Origin: an uncultured Enterocloster sp.
Lineage (GTDB): Bacteria > Bacillota > Clostridia > Lachnospirales > Lachnospiraceae
NCBI GenBank assembly: GCA_944382045.1
Contig: CALWMT010000006.1
Coordinates: forward strand, 1 to 23,836
Direction: 5' to 3'
DNA: 23,836 nucleotides
The position numbers were made by a program, and so were the translations under genes. The notes beneath the pieces were generated by a model that did not search any database, was not told the origin of the DNA, and worked only from the letters and a program-made list of their open reading frames with translations. The first letter of the stretch is position 1. The number at the start of each line of letters is the position of its first letter. This document shows positions 7,173 through 14,368 of the stretch, one piece after another.

Positions 7173-8279
7173 ATGAAAAAGCACACGATTTCCCTTATGA
7201 CCGGCATTTCCCTCACCGCCGCAGCCCTTGCCCTGGGGCTTTCCGGCTGCGGGGCCTCCGCTTCCGGCGGATCCGACGACAATTCCCTCTATGTCTACAA
7301 CTGGGGCGAGTATATCGACGAGTCCGTTATCGACCAGTTTGAGGAGGAGACCGGCATCTCCGTGGTCTACGACGTATTCGAGACCAATGAGGAGATGTAC
7401 CCGGTCATCGAGGCCGGAGCCGTCAAGTACGACGTGGTCTGTCCCTCCGACTATATGATCCAGAAGATGCAGGAAAATGGCCTTCTGGCGGAGATTAATT
7501 TTGACAACATCCCCAACTACAGCCAGATTGGCCAGGAGTACAGGGATATGTCCGAGGCCTTTGATCCGGGCAACAAATATTCCGTCCCCTACTGCTGGGG
7601 CACCATGGGCATCCTCTACAACACCAAGCGCCTGGAGGAGCTGGGCGTGCCCGCCCCCACCAAGTGGGCGGATCTGTGGGACGAGCGCTTAAGCGGTGAG
7701 ATCCTCATGCAGAACAGCGTGCGGGACACCTTTACCGCTGCCTTAAAGATGTTGGGATACTCCTTAAATTCCACCAATGAGGAGGAGCTTGCCCAGGCCC
7801 GGGATCTCCTCATCGAGCAGAAGCCCCTGGTCCAGGCCTATGTCATCGATCAGGTCCGGGATAAGATGATTGGCGGCGAGGCCGCTGTGGCCATGATCTA
7901 CTCCGGCGAGATGCTCTACATCCAGGACTCCGTGGCCGAGCAGGGCCTAGACTACACCCTGGAGTACATCATCCCCGAGGAGGGCACCAACTACTGGCTG
8001 GATTCCTGGGTAATCCCCGCCAACGCGGAGCACAAGGAGAACGCGGAGAAATGGATTGACTTCCTCTGCCGCCCGGATATCGCCAAGAAAAATTTTGACT
8101 ACATCACCTACCCCACCCCCAACACCGGCGCCTACGAGATGCTGGACGACGACTTAAAGAACAACACCGCTCTCTTCCCGGACTTAAGCAAGCTCACCAA
8201 CTGCGAGACCATCAAGTACCTGGGGGATGACGTGGACGCCATTTATAATGATATGTGGAAGGAAATTAAGGCGGAGTAA
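7173..8279 (+). CDS. potD: Spermidine/putrescine-binding lipoprotein PotD
   Basis: The 368-residue protein captures polyamines outside the membrane for PotABC. It begins with a lipoprotein signal: MKKH, a hydrophobic stretch, and the lipobox LSGC with Cys26 as the predicted lipid-anchored residue. The mature part opens with SLYVYNWGEYIDESVIDQFE, the usual start of PotD/PotF proteins. It continues with YDVVCPSDYMIQKM and LDSWVIPANAEH, also typical. I chose the ATG at 7173 because the signal peptide starts there, with AAAAGGAG 12 bases upstream. An in-frame ATG at 7131 inside potC would add a charged extension. A terminator follows at once, making this the last gene of the operon. Preference between spermidine and putrescine cannot be decided. 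Confidence 0.94.
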   Translation: MKKHTISLMTGISLTAAALALGLSGCGASASGGSDDNSLYVYNWGEYIDESVIDQFEEETGISVVYDVFETNEEMYPVIEAGAVKYDVVCPSDYMIQKMQENGLLAEINFDNIPNYSQIGQEYRDMSEAFDPGNKYSVPYCWGTMGILYNTKRLEELGVPAPTKWADLWDERLSGEILMQNSVRDTFTAALKMLGYSLNSTNEEELAQARDLLIEQKPLVQAYVIDQVRDKMIGGEAAVAMIYSGEMLYIQDSVAEQGLDYTLEYIIPEEGTNYWLDSWVIPANAEHKENAEKWIDFLCRPDIAKKNFDYITYPTPNTGAYEMLDDDLKNNTALFPDLSKLTNCETIKYLGDDVDAIYNDMWKEIKAE

Positions 8280-8291
8280 TCTCCGTCCGGA

Positions 8292-8326
8292 CGCCCTGGA
8301 GCCCGCGCTCCGGGGCGCTTTGTTTT
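8292..8326 (+). terminator. Rho-independent terminator of the pot operon
   Basis: CGCCCTGGAGC (8292-8302) pairs with GCTCCGGGGCG (8307-8317) across a four-base loop, with ten Watson-Crick pairs and one G-T wobble. It is followed by CTTTGTTTT. It begins 12 bases after the potD stop. Confidence 0.9.
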
Positions 8327-8363
8327 AATCCGGGAAAGGTTCTTTGCCCCGCGCACTTACCAT

Positions 8364-8392
8364 TTGTAAAATACCCCTGATTCTGCTACAAT
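8364..8392 (+). promoter_or_regulatory. Sigma-A promoter of the DtxR-family regulator
   Basis: TTGTAA at 8364-8369 and TACAAT at 8387-8392 are separated by 17 bases. Transcription should begin near 8399. The -10 box covers the ATG at 8391, so that ATG cannot be a start codon in this transcript, which supports the TTG start at 8427. Confidence 0.7.
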
Positions 8393-8426
8393 GGATATAT
8401 CAGCGATTCAGCAAGGAGGGTTATTT

Positions 8427-8822
8427 TTGAAAATACAGGAATCAGCAGAAAATTATCTGGAAACCATCTATATGCTCAGCCTGGAGCACCCCTATGTGCG
8501 CTCCATTGATATCGCCACCGAGCTGAGCTTTTCCAAGCCCAGCGTCAGCGTGGCCATGAAAAATCTCCGGGAGAACGGCTATATCCGCATGGACGATCAG
8601 GGCCACATCACCCTGACAGAATCCGGCATGGAGATCGCCAACACCATGTATGAGCGCCATGTGATGCTCACCAACTGGCTCATCTATCTGGGAGTGAATC
8701 CCAAGACTGCGGCGGCGGACGCCTGCCGCATGGAGCATGTGGTGAGCGCAGAGAGCTTTGCGGCCATCAAGAAGCACATCACCCAGGGGCACGAGCTGCC
8801 GGAGGCAGCGAAAGAGAGCTAA
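8427..8822 (+). CDS. DtxR/MntR-family metal-dependent transcriptional repressor
   Basis: The protein is 131 residues when started at TTG 8427, which has AAGGAGGG six bases upstream. The winged helix-turn-helix occupies about residues 5-65 (NYLETIYML, then SIDIATELSFSKPSVSVAMK). A metal-binding dimerisation domain follows. The segment DACRMEHVVS places Cys100, Glu103 and His104 like the Cys-x-x-Glu-His ligands of DtxR/IdeR rather than the Glu of Bacillus MntR, and His78 in YERH is also conserved. The residue equivalent to DtxR Met10 or MntR Asp8 is Asn9. Iron is therefore a more likely signal than manganese, by analogy. There is no SH3-like third domain. No metal transporter gene is adjacent. 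Confidence 0.87.
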   Translation: MKIQESAENYLETIYMLSLEHPYVRSIDIATELSFSKPSVSVAMKNLRENGYIRMDDQGHITLTESGMEIANTMYERHVMLTNWLIYLGVNPKTAAADACRMEHVVSAESFAAIKKHITQGHELPEAAKES

Positions 8823-8893
8823 GAGGCTGCGCCCCACACGCCTGGCGGCGTCAATCACAGCCACAGGCAGCTTACAGAAGGAGGATATTGCTT

Positions 8894-9463
8894 ATGTTAA
8901 GGGATCTTGTTAAAACCTGCCGCTCCTACCGCCGTTTCTATCAGGACGTGCCCATTCCCCTGGAGGATCTGCGGGATATGGCGGACACCGCCCGGCTCAC
9001 CGCATCCGCCGCCAATGCCCAGGCCCTGCGCTTTCGCATTGTCACGGATGAGACGGAGAAGGACAGCGTATTTGCAGCCATCAACTGGGCTGCCGCTCTG
9101 AAGGACTGGGATGGACCTGAGGAGGGTGAACGGCCCAGCGCTTACATCGTTATCGCCTGCGACTTATCTGTGGGAAAGAATAAGCAGTGGGATGACGGCA
9201 TTGCTGCCCAGACCATCATGCTCTCCGCCGTGGAGAAGGGCTTTGGAGGCTGCATGATCGGGAGCTGCCGCCGGGAGGACATTGCCAGAGCGCTTGGCAT
9301 TGACACGGACGCCTACTCCATCGATCTGGTTCTGGCGCTGGGCAAGCCCAAGGAAAAGGTAGTGCTCGTGCCCGTTGGCGGGGACGGATCCACCACCTAT
9401 TACAGGGATGAGGAAGGGACGCACTACGTGCCCAAGAGGAGCCTGGAGGACGTGCTGCTGTAG
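8894..9463 (+). CDS. Nitroreductase-family flavoprotein
   Basis: This 189-residue protein belongs to the FMN-dependent nitroreductase-like family. Visible landmarks are CRSYRRFYQDVPIPLEDLRD near the N-terminus (FMN phosphate contacts in the family), ARLTASAANAQALRFRIV, DDGIAAQTIMLSAVEKGFGG with CMIGS, and LVLALGKPKE. Such enzymes reduce quinones, nitro compounds or other electrophiles with NAD(P)H in the cytoplasm; the physiological substrate here is unknown. AAGGAGG lies nine bases before ATG 8894, which I prefer to the in-frame TTG at 8888. The gene follows the DtxR-type regulator by 71 bases with no terminator seen, so it may share its transcript. Confidence 0.88.
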   Translation: MLRDLVKTCRSYRRFYQDVPIPLEDLRDMADTARLTASAANAQALRFRIVTDETEKDSVFAAINWAAALKDWDGPEEGERPSAYIVIACDLSVGKNKQWDDGIAAQTIMLSAVEKGFGGCMIGSCRREDIARALGIDTDAYSIDLVLALGKPKEKVVLVPVGGDGSTTYYRDEEGTHYVPKRSLEDVLL

Positions 9464-9496
9464 ACCCCCGTCTATTTGGAGGAGGTGTAAACATCT

Positions 9497-11215
9497 ATGA
9501 ATAGGGCTGTGCGCAAACGGCTGCCCATAGGAATTGAAAATTTCTGCAAAATCCGCACGGAAGGATTTTACTATATTGATAAGACCGCTATGATCCGCGA
9601 TCTCCTCGATAAATGGAGCGAGGTAAATCTTTTTACCCGGCCCAGACGCTTCGGCAAATCTCTGAATATGAGCATGCTGAAAAGCTTTTTTGAAATTGGC
9701 TGTGACCAAACGCTGTTCGATGGGCTGTGCATTGCAAAGGAAACCGCCCTCTGTGAAAAATATATGGGGAAATTCCCGGTCATTTCCATCAGCTTAAAGG
9801 ATATAAACGGCGCGGATTATCCGTCTGCCCGGGCCCTTCTGTGCTCCGTTATCGGAAATGAAGCCCTCCGCTTTTACTCCCTTCTAAAAGACAGCGAAAG
9901 GCTGAATGCGGTCGAGCGGCGGCAGTACGAACAGCTTATATCAATCGATCAAGGCAGCAGCGAAAGCTTTGTCATGCCGGATTCCGTGCTCACGAGGAGC
10001 CTGAAAACCCTGTCTGTGCTGCTGGAAAAGCATTATGGCAGGAAGGTCATCATCCTGATTGATGAATATGATGTGCCGTTAGCCAAGGCAAATGAACAGG
10101 GCTTCTACAACGAGATGATTCTTCTGCTGCGCAGCCTGTTTGAGCAGGCGTTAAAAAGCAACGACAGCCTCTACTTCGCTGTACTGACTGGCTGCCTGCA
10201 CATTGCCAAGGAGAGCATATTTACCGGACTGAACAATCCCAAAATCCTGTCCATCACAACGGTCCGCTTTGACGAATATTTTGGCTTTACCGACCAGGAA
10301 GTACGGGATCTGCTGGCCTACTACGGGCTGGAGGATAAATACGAAGCAATCAAAGACTGGTATGACGGATACCGATTTGGAAATACGGATGTATACTGCC
10401 CATGGGATGTCATCAGCTACTGCGACGAGCTGATGGATGATCCTTCTGCGGCGCCAAAGGATTACTGGTCAAACACCAGCGGAAACGCGGCTGTACAGCA
10501 TTTTATCGAAAAGACTGGCTGCGGCCTGTCCTCTGCGGAGCTGGAGGCTCTAACCGCCGGGGAAACCGTGCTGAAGGAAATCCACGAGGATCTCACCTAC
10601 AACCGGCTGTACGACTCGATGGATAATCTCTGGAGCGTGCTGTTCATGACCGGCTACCTGACTTACCGCGGAAGGCCGGATGGGAAGCTTTTCCAGCTGG
10701 CGATTCCCAACCGGGAGATCCGTAATATTTTTACGGCACAAATTATGACATTATTTAAGTCGAATATTGCAGGCGACGGCGAAAGCCTCCGCGCCTTCTG
10801 CGATGCTCTGGAGGCTGGCCGCGGGGCAGATGTGGAACAGCTTTTTACCGCTTACCTGGGCAAAACCATCAGCATCCGCGATACCTTTGTCAAAAAGCCT
10901 ACCAAGGAGAATTTTTACCACGGAATTCTGCTGGGCATACTGGGGTACAAAAACGAATGGTATGTGCAGTCAAATAAAGAAGCCGGCGGCGGATACAGCG
11001 ACATCCTCATCCGCATAGACAGCGAAAGCACCGGCATCATCATAGAGGTAAAATATGCCGAAAAAGGCCAGCTTGATTCCGTCTGCCAGGAGGCCCTAAA
11101 ACAGATTCGCGCCCGCGGATATGCGGACGCGCTGAAGGAAGAGGGCTATAACAAAATTCTTAAATATGCCATCGCCTGTTATCAGAAGAAGTGCAGGGTT
11201 GCGGTGGAGGAATAG
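9497..11215 (+). CDS. AAA-ATPase-like protein with C-terminal PD-(D/E)XK nuclease domain
   Basis: The 572-residue protein combines an AAA-ATPase-like domain (PF09820 type, about residues 5-280) with a C-terminal nuclease-superfamily domain (PF08011 / DUF1703 type, about 440-560). The P-loop has the family's variant form LFTRPRRFGKSLNMSML with Lys54-Ser55. Walker B is VIILIDEYDVPLAKA with Asp189-Glu190. The nuclease motif reads YSDILIRID then IIIEVKY, giving Asp502, Glu517 and Lys519. No function has been established for this family that I know of; it is often multicopy and patchily distributed in Bacillota and Bacteroidota. A strong GGAGGAGGTG site precedes the ATG. The gene lies 33 bases after the nitroreductase and converges on the ArsR-type gene with only eight bases between. 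Confidence 0.88.
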   Translation: MNRAVRKRLPIGIENFCKIRTEGFYYIDKTAMIRDLLDKWSEVNLFTRPRRFGKSLNMSMLKSFFEIGCDQTLFDGLCIAKETALCEKYMGKFPVISISLKDINGADYPSARALLCSVIGNEALRFYSLLKDSERLNAVERRQYEQLISIDQGSSESFVMPDSVLTRSLKTLSVLLEKHYGRKVIILIDEYDVPLAKANEQGFYNEMILLLRSLFEQALKSNDSLYFAVLTGCLHIAKESIFTGLNNPKILSITTVRFDEYFGFTDQEVRDLLAYYGLEDKYEAIKDWYDGYRFGNTDVYCPWDVISYCDELMDDPSAAPKDYWSNTSGNAAVQHFIEKTGCGLSSAELEALTAGETVLKEIHEDLTYNRLYDSMDNLWSVLFMTGYLTYRGRPDGKLFQLAIPNREIRNIFTAQIMTLFKSNIAGDGESLRAFCDALEAGRGADVEQLFTAYLGKTISIRDTFVKKPTKENFYHGILLGILGYKNEWYVQSNKEAGGGYSDILIRIDSESTGIIIEVKYAEKGQLDSVCQEALKQIRARGYADALKEEGYNKILKYAIACYQKKCRVAVEE

Positions 11216-11223
11216 CCCTCTTA

Positions 11224-11583
11224 TCACTCCAAAATATGCTCCATCCCCTGGCTCATAATCGTCTTCACATGCCCGTCCGCCAGAGAGTAGAACACCGCTC
11301 TCCCGTCCCGGCGGCTCTTCACCAGCTGGTTCTGCTTTAAGATGCGCAGCTGGTGGGAGATGGCGGACTGGTTCATGTTTAAAAGCTGGGCGATGTCGCA
11401 GACGCACATCTCCGACTCGGAGAGCACATACAGTATCTTAATCCGTGTGGAATCCCCGAACACCTTGAACACCTCCGCCAGGTCATAGAGCACATCCTCG
11501 TCCGGCATCTTATCCCGCACAGTCCTTACCACGTCCTCGTGGACCTGATAAAAATCACAGCATTCTACGTCGTTTAAGGCCAT
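11224..11583 (-). CDS. ArsR/SmtB-family metal sensor repressor (CadC/SmtB-like)
   Basis: The 119-residue winged-helix repressor begins at ATG 11583, which has AGGGAGGT about nine bases upstream. It carries both classical metal sites of this family. The alpha-3N type site has N-terminal Cys8-Cys9 plus Cys60 and Cys62 in EMCVCDIA. The alpha-5 type site has Asp103, His105, His116 and Glu119, with the +2, +11 and +3 spacing of SmtB and CadC. Such proteins leave DNA on binding Zn, Cd or Pb. Unlike usual cases, no P-type ATPase or efflux gene is adjacent. It follows the ATP-grasp gene by only 13 bases and is probably the last gene of that operon. Confidence 0.9.
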   Translation of the reverse strand: MALNDVECCDFYQVHEDVVRTVRDKMPDEDVLYDLAEVFKVFGDSTRIKILYVLSESEMCVCDIAQLLNMNQSAISHQLRILKQNQLVKSRRDGRAVFYSLADGHVKTIMSQGMEHILE

Positions 11584-11596
11584 GGGCCGCACCTCC

Positions 11597-12793
11597 CTAC
11601 TCATTGCACCGCAGAATATCCTGATAAAATGCATCCAGCTCCCGCTGGGAGTCAAACACCGCCACATACATCTGGTTGCCCATGGCCTCGGCCAGCACGT
11701 CGGGAATCCGGTTCACCATCTTGATGTGGGAGCCGTATTTGTCCAGAATGTCCTTGTGGCTCATGACAAAGTCCTTGCCGTCCCGGCGGCCCGCAAAAGC
11801 GCAGTATGCGTTCTCGCCCACGGGCATGGTAGAGCGGTCAAATGCCACCATATCCGCCCAAATCTTATACACATCCGTATTGTGGGCAAAGTCAATCATA
11901 TCCGGGGTAAAGCCGCCGCAGGGGCGCATATTCACCTCCAGCGCCACCAAATCGCCTTTTCTTCCCAGCCCCTCCTGGTCCTTTGTCAGGCGGAAGAACT
12001 CAAAATGTACAAAGCGGCTCCTTACGCCGAAGCTCTTCACCGTAGCCCGGCCCGCCAGCCGCGTATCATTGGGCAGGTTCTTTAGAATATAGTAAATAGA
12101 ATTGTCCTTATTATTTACAATATCCATGATGGACATGGGGGTAACATTTCCTGTCTCAAACATAGGCTCCCCGTTGGAGTCGATAATGGCGTCGTAGGAG
12201 TTCACCTCCCCGTTGACAAACTCCTCCATAATATAGGGGGTATCCGGCCACTTGAGCTCAAAAAAGCGCTCCATCTCCTGGTCGTCCTTAATCTTGAAGG
12301 TGTGGGAGGCCCCCACGCCGTTGTCCGGCTTGGCCACAATAGGGTAGCCCACCTTTCCGGCAAATTCCAGGCAGCCCTCCAGGTCGTCCACCAGATGGTA
12401 GCGCGCCACCGGGATTCCCGCCCGTTTGTAGTATTCCTTCATCTTGGACTTATACTTGATGTGGGGAATATCCGCAGCCTGAAAGCCCGTAGTGATATTG
12501 AAATCCGTCCGCAGCCTGGCGTCCCGCTCCAGCCAGTACTCGTTGTTGGACTCCAGCCAGTCAATGCGGCCGTGCTTGTAGATTAGAAATGCCACTGCCC
12601 GGTAGACCTGGTCGTCATTTTCCAGGTTGTCCACCTTATAATATTCATTCAGGCTGTTCTTTAAATCATCGGAGAGCTCGTCATAGGGCTGATCGCCGAT
12701 ACCCAGCACATTTAAGCCGTTCTTCTTAAGCTCCCGGCAGAACATCCAATAATTCGTAGGAAAATTTGGTGAGATAAAGATAAAATTTTTCAT
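11597..12793 (-). CDS. ATP-grasp ligase (carboxylate-amine ligase-like)
   Basis: The 398-residue protein has the layout of ATP-grasp enzymes, which join a carboxylate to an amine or thiol through an acyl phosphate. An N-terminal Rossmann-like part (MKNFIFISPNFPTNYWMFCR) is followed by the nucleotide-binding region GYPIVAKPDNGVGASHTF with Lys155. Next come the adenine-side segment PYIMEEFVNGEVNSYD and the magnesium-binding strand LVALEVNMRPCGGFTPDM with Glu286 and Asn288. It does not look like a canonical purine, biotin or D-Ala enzyme to me, so the substrate is unknown. GGGAGGAG lies just before the ATG. It sits 24 bases after the second esterase and 13 bases before the metal sensor, in the same direction. 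Confidence 0.88.
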   Translation of the reverse strand: MKNFIFISPNFPTNYWMFCRELKKNGLNVLGIGDQPYDELSDDLKNSLNEYYKVDNLENDDQVYRAVAFLIYKHGRIDWLESNNEYWLERDARLRTDFNITTGFQAADIPHIKYKSKMKEYYKRAGIPVARYHLVDDLEGCLEFAGKVGYPIVAKPDNGVGASHTFKIKDDQEMERFFELKWPDTPYIMEEFVNGEVNSYDAIIDSNGEPMFETGNVTPMSIMDIVNNKDNSIYYILKNLPNDTRLAGRATVKSFGVRSRFVHFEFFRLTKDQEGLGRKGDLVALEVNMRPCGGFTPDMIDFAHNTDVYKIWADMVAFDRSTMPVGENAYCAFAGRRDGKDFVMSHKDILDKYGSHIKMVNRIPDVLAEAMGNQMYVAVFDSQRELDAFYQDILRCNE

Positions 12794-12817
12794 ACTGCTC
12801 CTCCCTTCCCGTGCGCG

Positions 12818-13582
12818 CTATCCCTGGTTCTTTCCCAAAAGATAGGGCATAAAATACACCGCCTGCTTATACCACCAGTCCCAATCATGGGCGCAGTCAT
12901 AGCCCCAGTAGTCCACCCAGGCCTCTATCCCCTTGCTCTCCATCACCCGCTGAAGCTGTCTGGTATACTCAGGGAGCTCCCAGGGGCCCTGGCCCACGCA
13001 GAACACGGCCTTTTTTACATTGTATTTTTTCAGGTAGGGATGGTCCGGGGACATATTTTCCAGATAGTGAACCGGCGAATTCAGATAGACCAGGTCGTCC
13101 ATATAGCCGCCGAAGCCGTAATCCGCAGAGTAAACTCCGCTGAGCGCCAGAAGACAGTCAAAGACATCCGGAAAGCGGAAATAAAGATTTGCCGCGTGCA
13201 GGGCACCCAGGCTGCAGCCAAAGACCATAATGCCAGGATATCCGGTCCAGCCATTGCACTCGTTGGCCAGGCTCCGCATAAATGGCGCCATCTCATCGAT
13301 AATATACCGAATCCACTGCTCATGGCGCTCAATGCGCCAGCGGGGATTTCCGTTGGTATTGGACCAGGTTTCCCTGTCAATGGTGTCAATGGAAAACACC
13401 ATGAGCTGGCCCTCGTCAATCCAGGGCGCCAGGGTATCCGCCATGTGAAAATTTTCAAAATCAAAAAAACGGCCGTCCTGGCAGGGGACAAAGAGCATGG
13501 GGCGGCCGCTGCGGCCGTAAACCTTGCACTCCATGTCCCGATTCAATGCCGGACTGTGCCATTTGTGGTACTGCATCTCCAT
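12818..13582 (-). CDS. Esterase-family alpha/beta hydrolase (second of pair)
   Basis: This 254-residue protein belongs to the esterase D-type alpha/beta hydrolases (PF00756). The nucleophile elbow reads VFGCSLGALHA with Ser124, and the candidate catalytic histidine is His232 in CAHDWDWW. No signal peptide is present, so it should work in the cytoplasm. The sequence opens with MEMQYHKWHSPALNRDMECK, a strand pattern common in this family. AAAGGAGG is six bases before the ATG. It starts 16 bases after the first esterase and ends 24 bases before the ATP-grasp gene. The paired esterases share the fold but are clearly divergent, so they probably act on different bonds. PF00756 includes siderophore esterases, but also S-formylglutathione hydrolases and mycolyltransferases. 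Confidence 0.85.
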   Translation of the reverse strand: MEMQYHKWHSPALNRDMECKVYGRSGRPMLFVPCQDGRFFDFENFHMADTLAPWIDEGQLMVFSIDTIDRETWSNTNGNPRWRIERHEQWIRYIIDEMAPFMRSLANECNGWTGYPGIMVFGCSLGALHAANLYFRFPDVFDCLLALSGVYSADYGFGGYMDDLVYLNSPVHYLENMSPDHPYLKKYNVKKAVFCVGQGPWELPEYTRQLQRVMESKGIEAWVDYWGYDCAHDWDWWYKQAVYFMPYLLGKNQG

Positions 13583-13598
13583 ACGGTTCCTCCTTTCC

Positions 13599-14363
13599 TC
13601 ACTGCCGGTACAGCAGCGTGTTCATGAAAAAGGGAATCTGCCGCTCCCAGCTGGCCTCGCAGTGCTCACCGCCGGGAACGATGCGGCTGCTCACAAGGAC
13701 GCGGCGCTCCATGAGAAGGGAGGCCATGCGGCCAAGGCTCCGAAGCATTCCGGCCCTGCCATTTATCTCCCGGGAGCCATAGTCCATATAAACCACGGTG
13801 TCCGGTCCCAGGTCCGCCCTGCGCACCAGCCGCTCCAGCTTCTCCGGGGCCACCCAGATAGAGGGGGAGAGAGCCGCCGCCCGGGAAAATACCCGGTTGA
13901 ACTCCAGCACCGCGTACAGGCTCATAAGACCGCCCATGGAGCTGCCGGCAATAAAGGTGTTCTCCCGGTCTGCCAGGGTGCGGAACCGGCTGTCAATATC
14001 CTTCTTGAAGCTCCCAATCATCCACTCCATGGTCTTTCTTCCCAGCCCGGGAAAATGCCCCAGCTTCGGGTCGTCAAAGGGGAAGGGCGAATATTCCCGA
14101 AGGCGTCCATTGTCCGGGCTGTGATTGCACTCCACGGCGGCGATGAGCAGCTGGGTGCCTGTAAAATCCATATACTCCTTCATGCCCCAGCTCTTCCCGT
14201 AGGTGGCATCGGAGTCAAAAAATACATTGTGTCCGTCAAACATATAGAGGACCGGATAGCGCTTATCCGGTTCTCTGTCATAGGATTCCGGCAGGTAGAG
14301 GTAGGCCTTGCGGGCCTCCTCCCCTGTGAGCTCCGGAACCGTCACATTCCAGGTAATTACCAT
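13599..14363 (-). CDS. Alpha/beta hydrolase-fold esterase (first of pair)
   Basis: The 254-residue protein is of the PF00756 type: VTVPELTGEEARKAYLYLPE at the start, YPVLYMFDGHNVFFD, then the nucleophile elbow FIAGSSMGGLMSL with Ser142 and the C-terminal GGEHCEASWERQIPFF with His234. This resembles IroE/Fes-like and enterochelin-esterase-like proteins, although the natural substrate cannot be deduced. No signal peptide is present. Its ATG lies five bases after the aspS stop, with AGGAGG inside the end of aspS, so it is read from the same transcript unless an internal promoter exists. It leads the four-gene cassette esterase, esterase, ATP-grasp, metal sensor. Confidence 0.86.
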   Translation of the reverse strand: MVITWNVTVPELTGEEARKAYLYLPESYDREPDKRYPVLYMFDGHNVFFDSDATYGKSWGMKEYMDFTGTQLLIAAVECNHSPDNGRLREYSPFPFDDPKLGHFPGLGRKTMEWMIGSFKKDIDSRFRTLADRENTFIAGSSMGGLMSLYAVLEFNRVFSRAAALSPSIWVAPEKLERLVRRADLGPDTVVYMDYGSREINGRAGMLRSLGRMASLLMERRVLVSSRIVPGGEHCEASWERQIPFFMNTLLYRQ

Positions 14364-14368
14364 CCGCC

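Noticed and set aside
5990..7282. 430-residue open frame on the minus strand across potB and potC
   Set aside because: It is antisense to well-supported permease genes and has a low-complexity Gly/His/Gln/Asp-rich translation typical of an antisense shadow in GC-rich DNA.
11210..11240. Shared terminator between the AAA-ATPase gene and the ArsR-type gene
   Set aside because: Only short, imperfect complementarity is seen, and no T-run on either strand is good enough to support a terminator.
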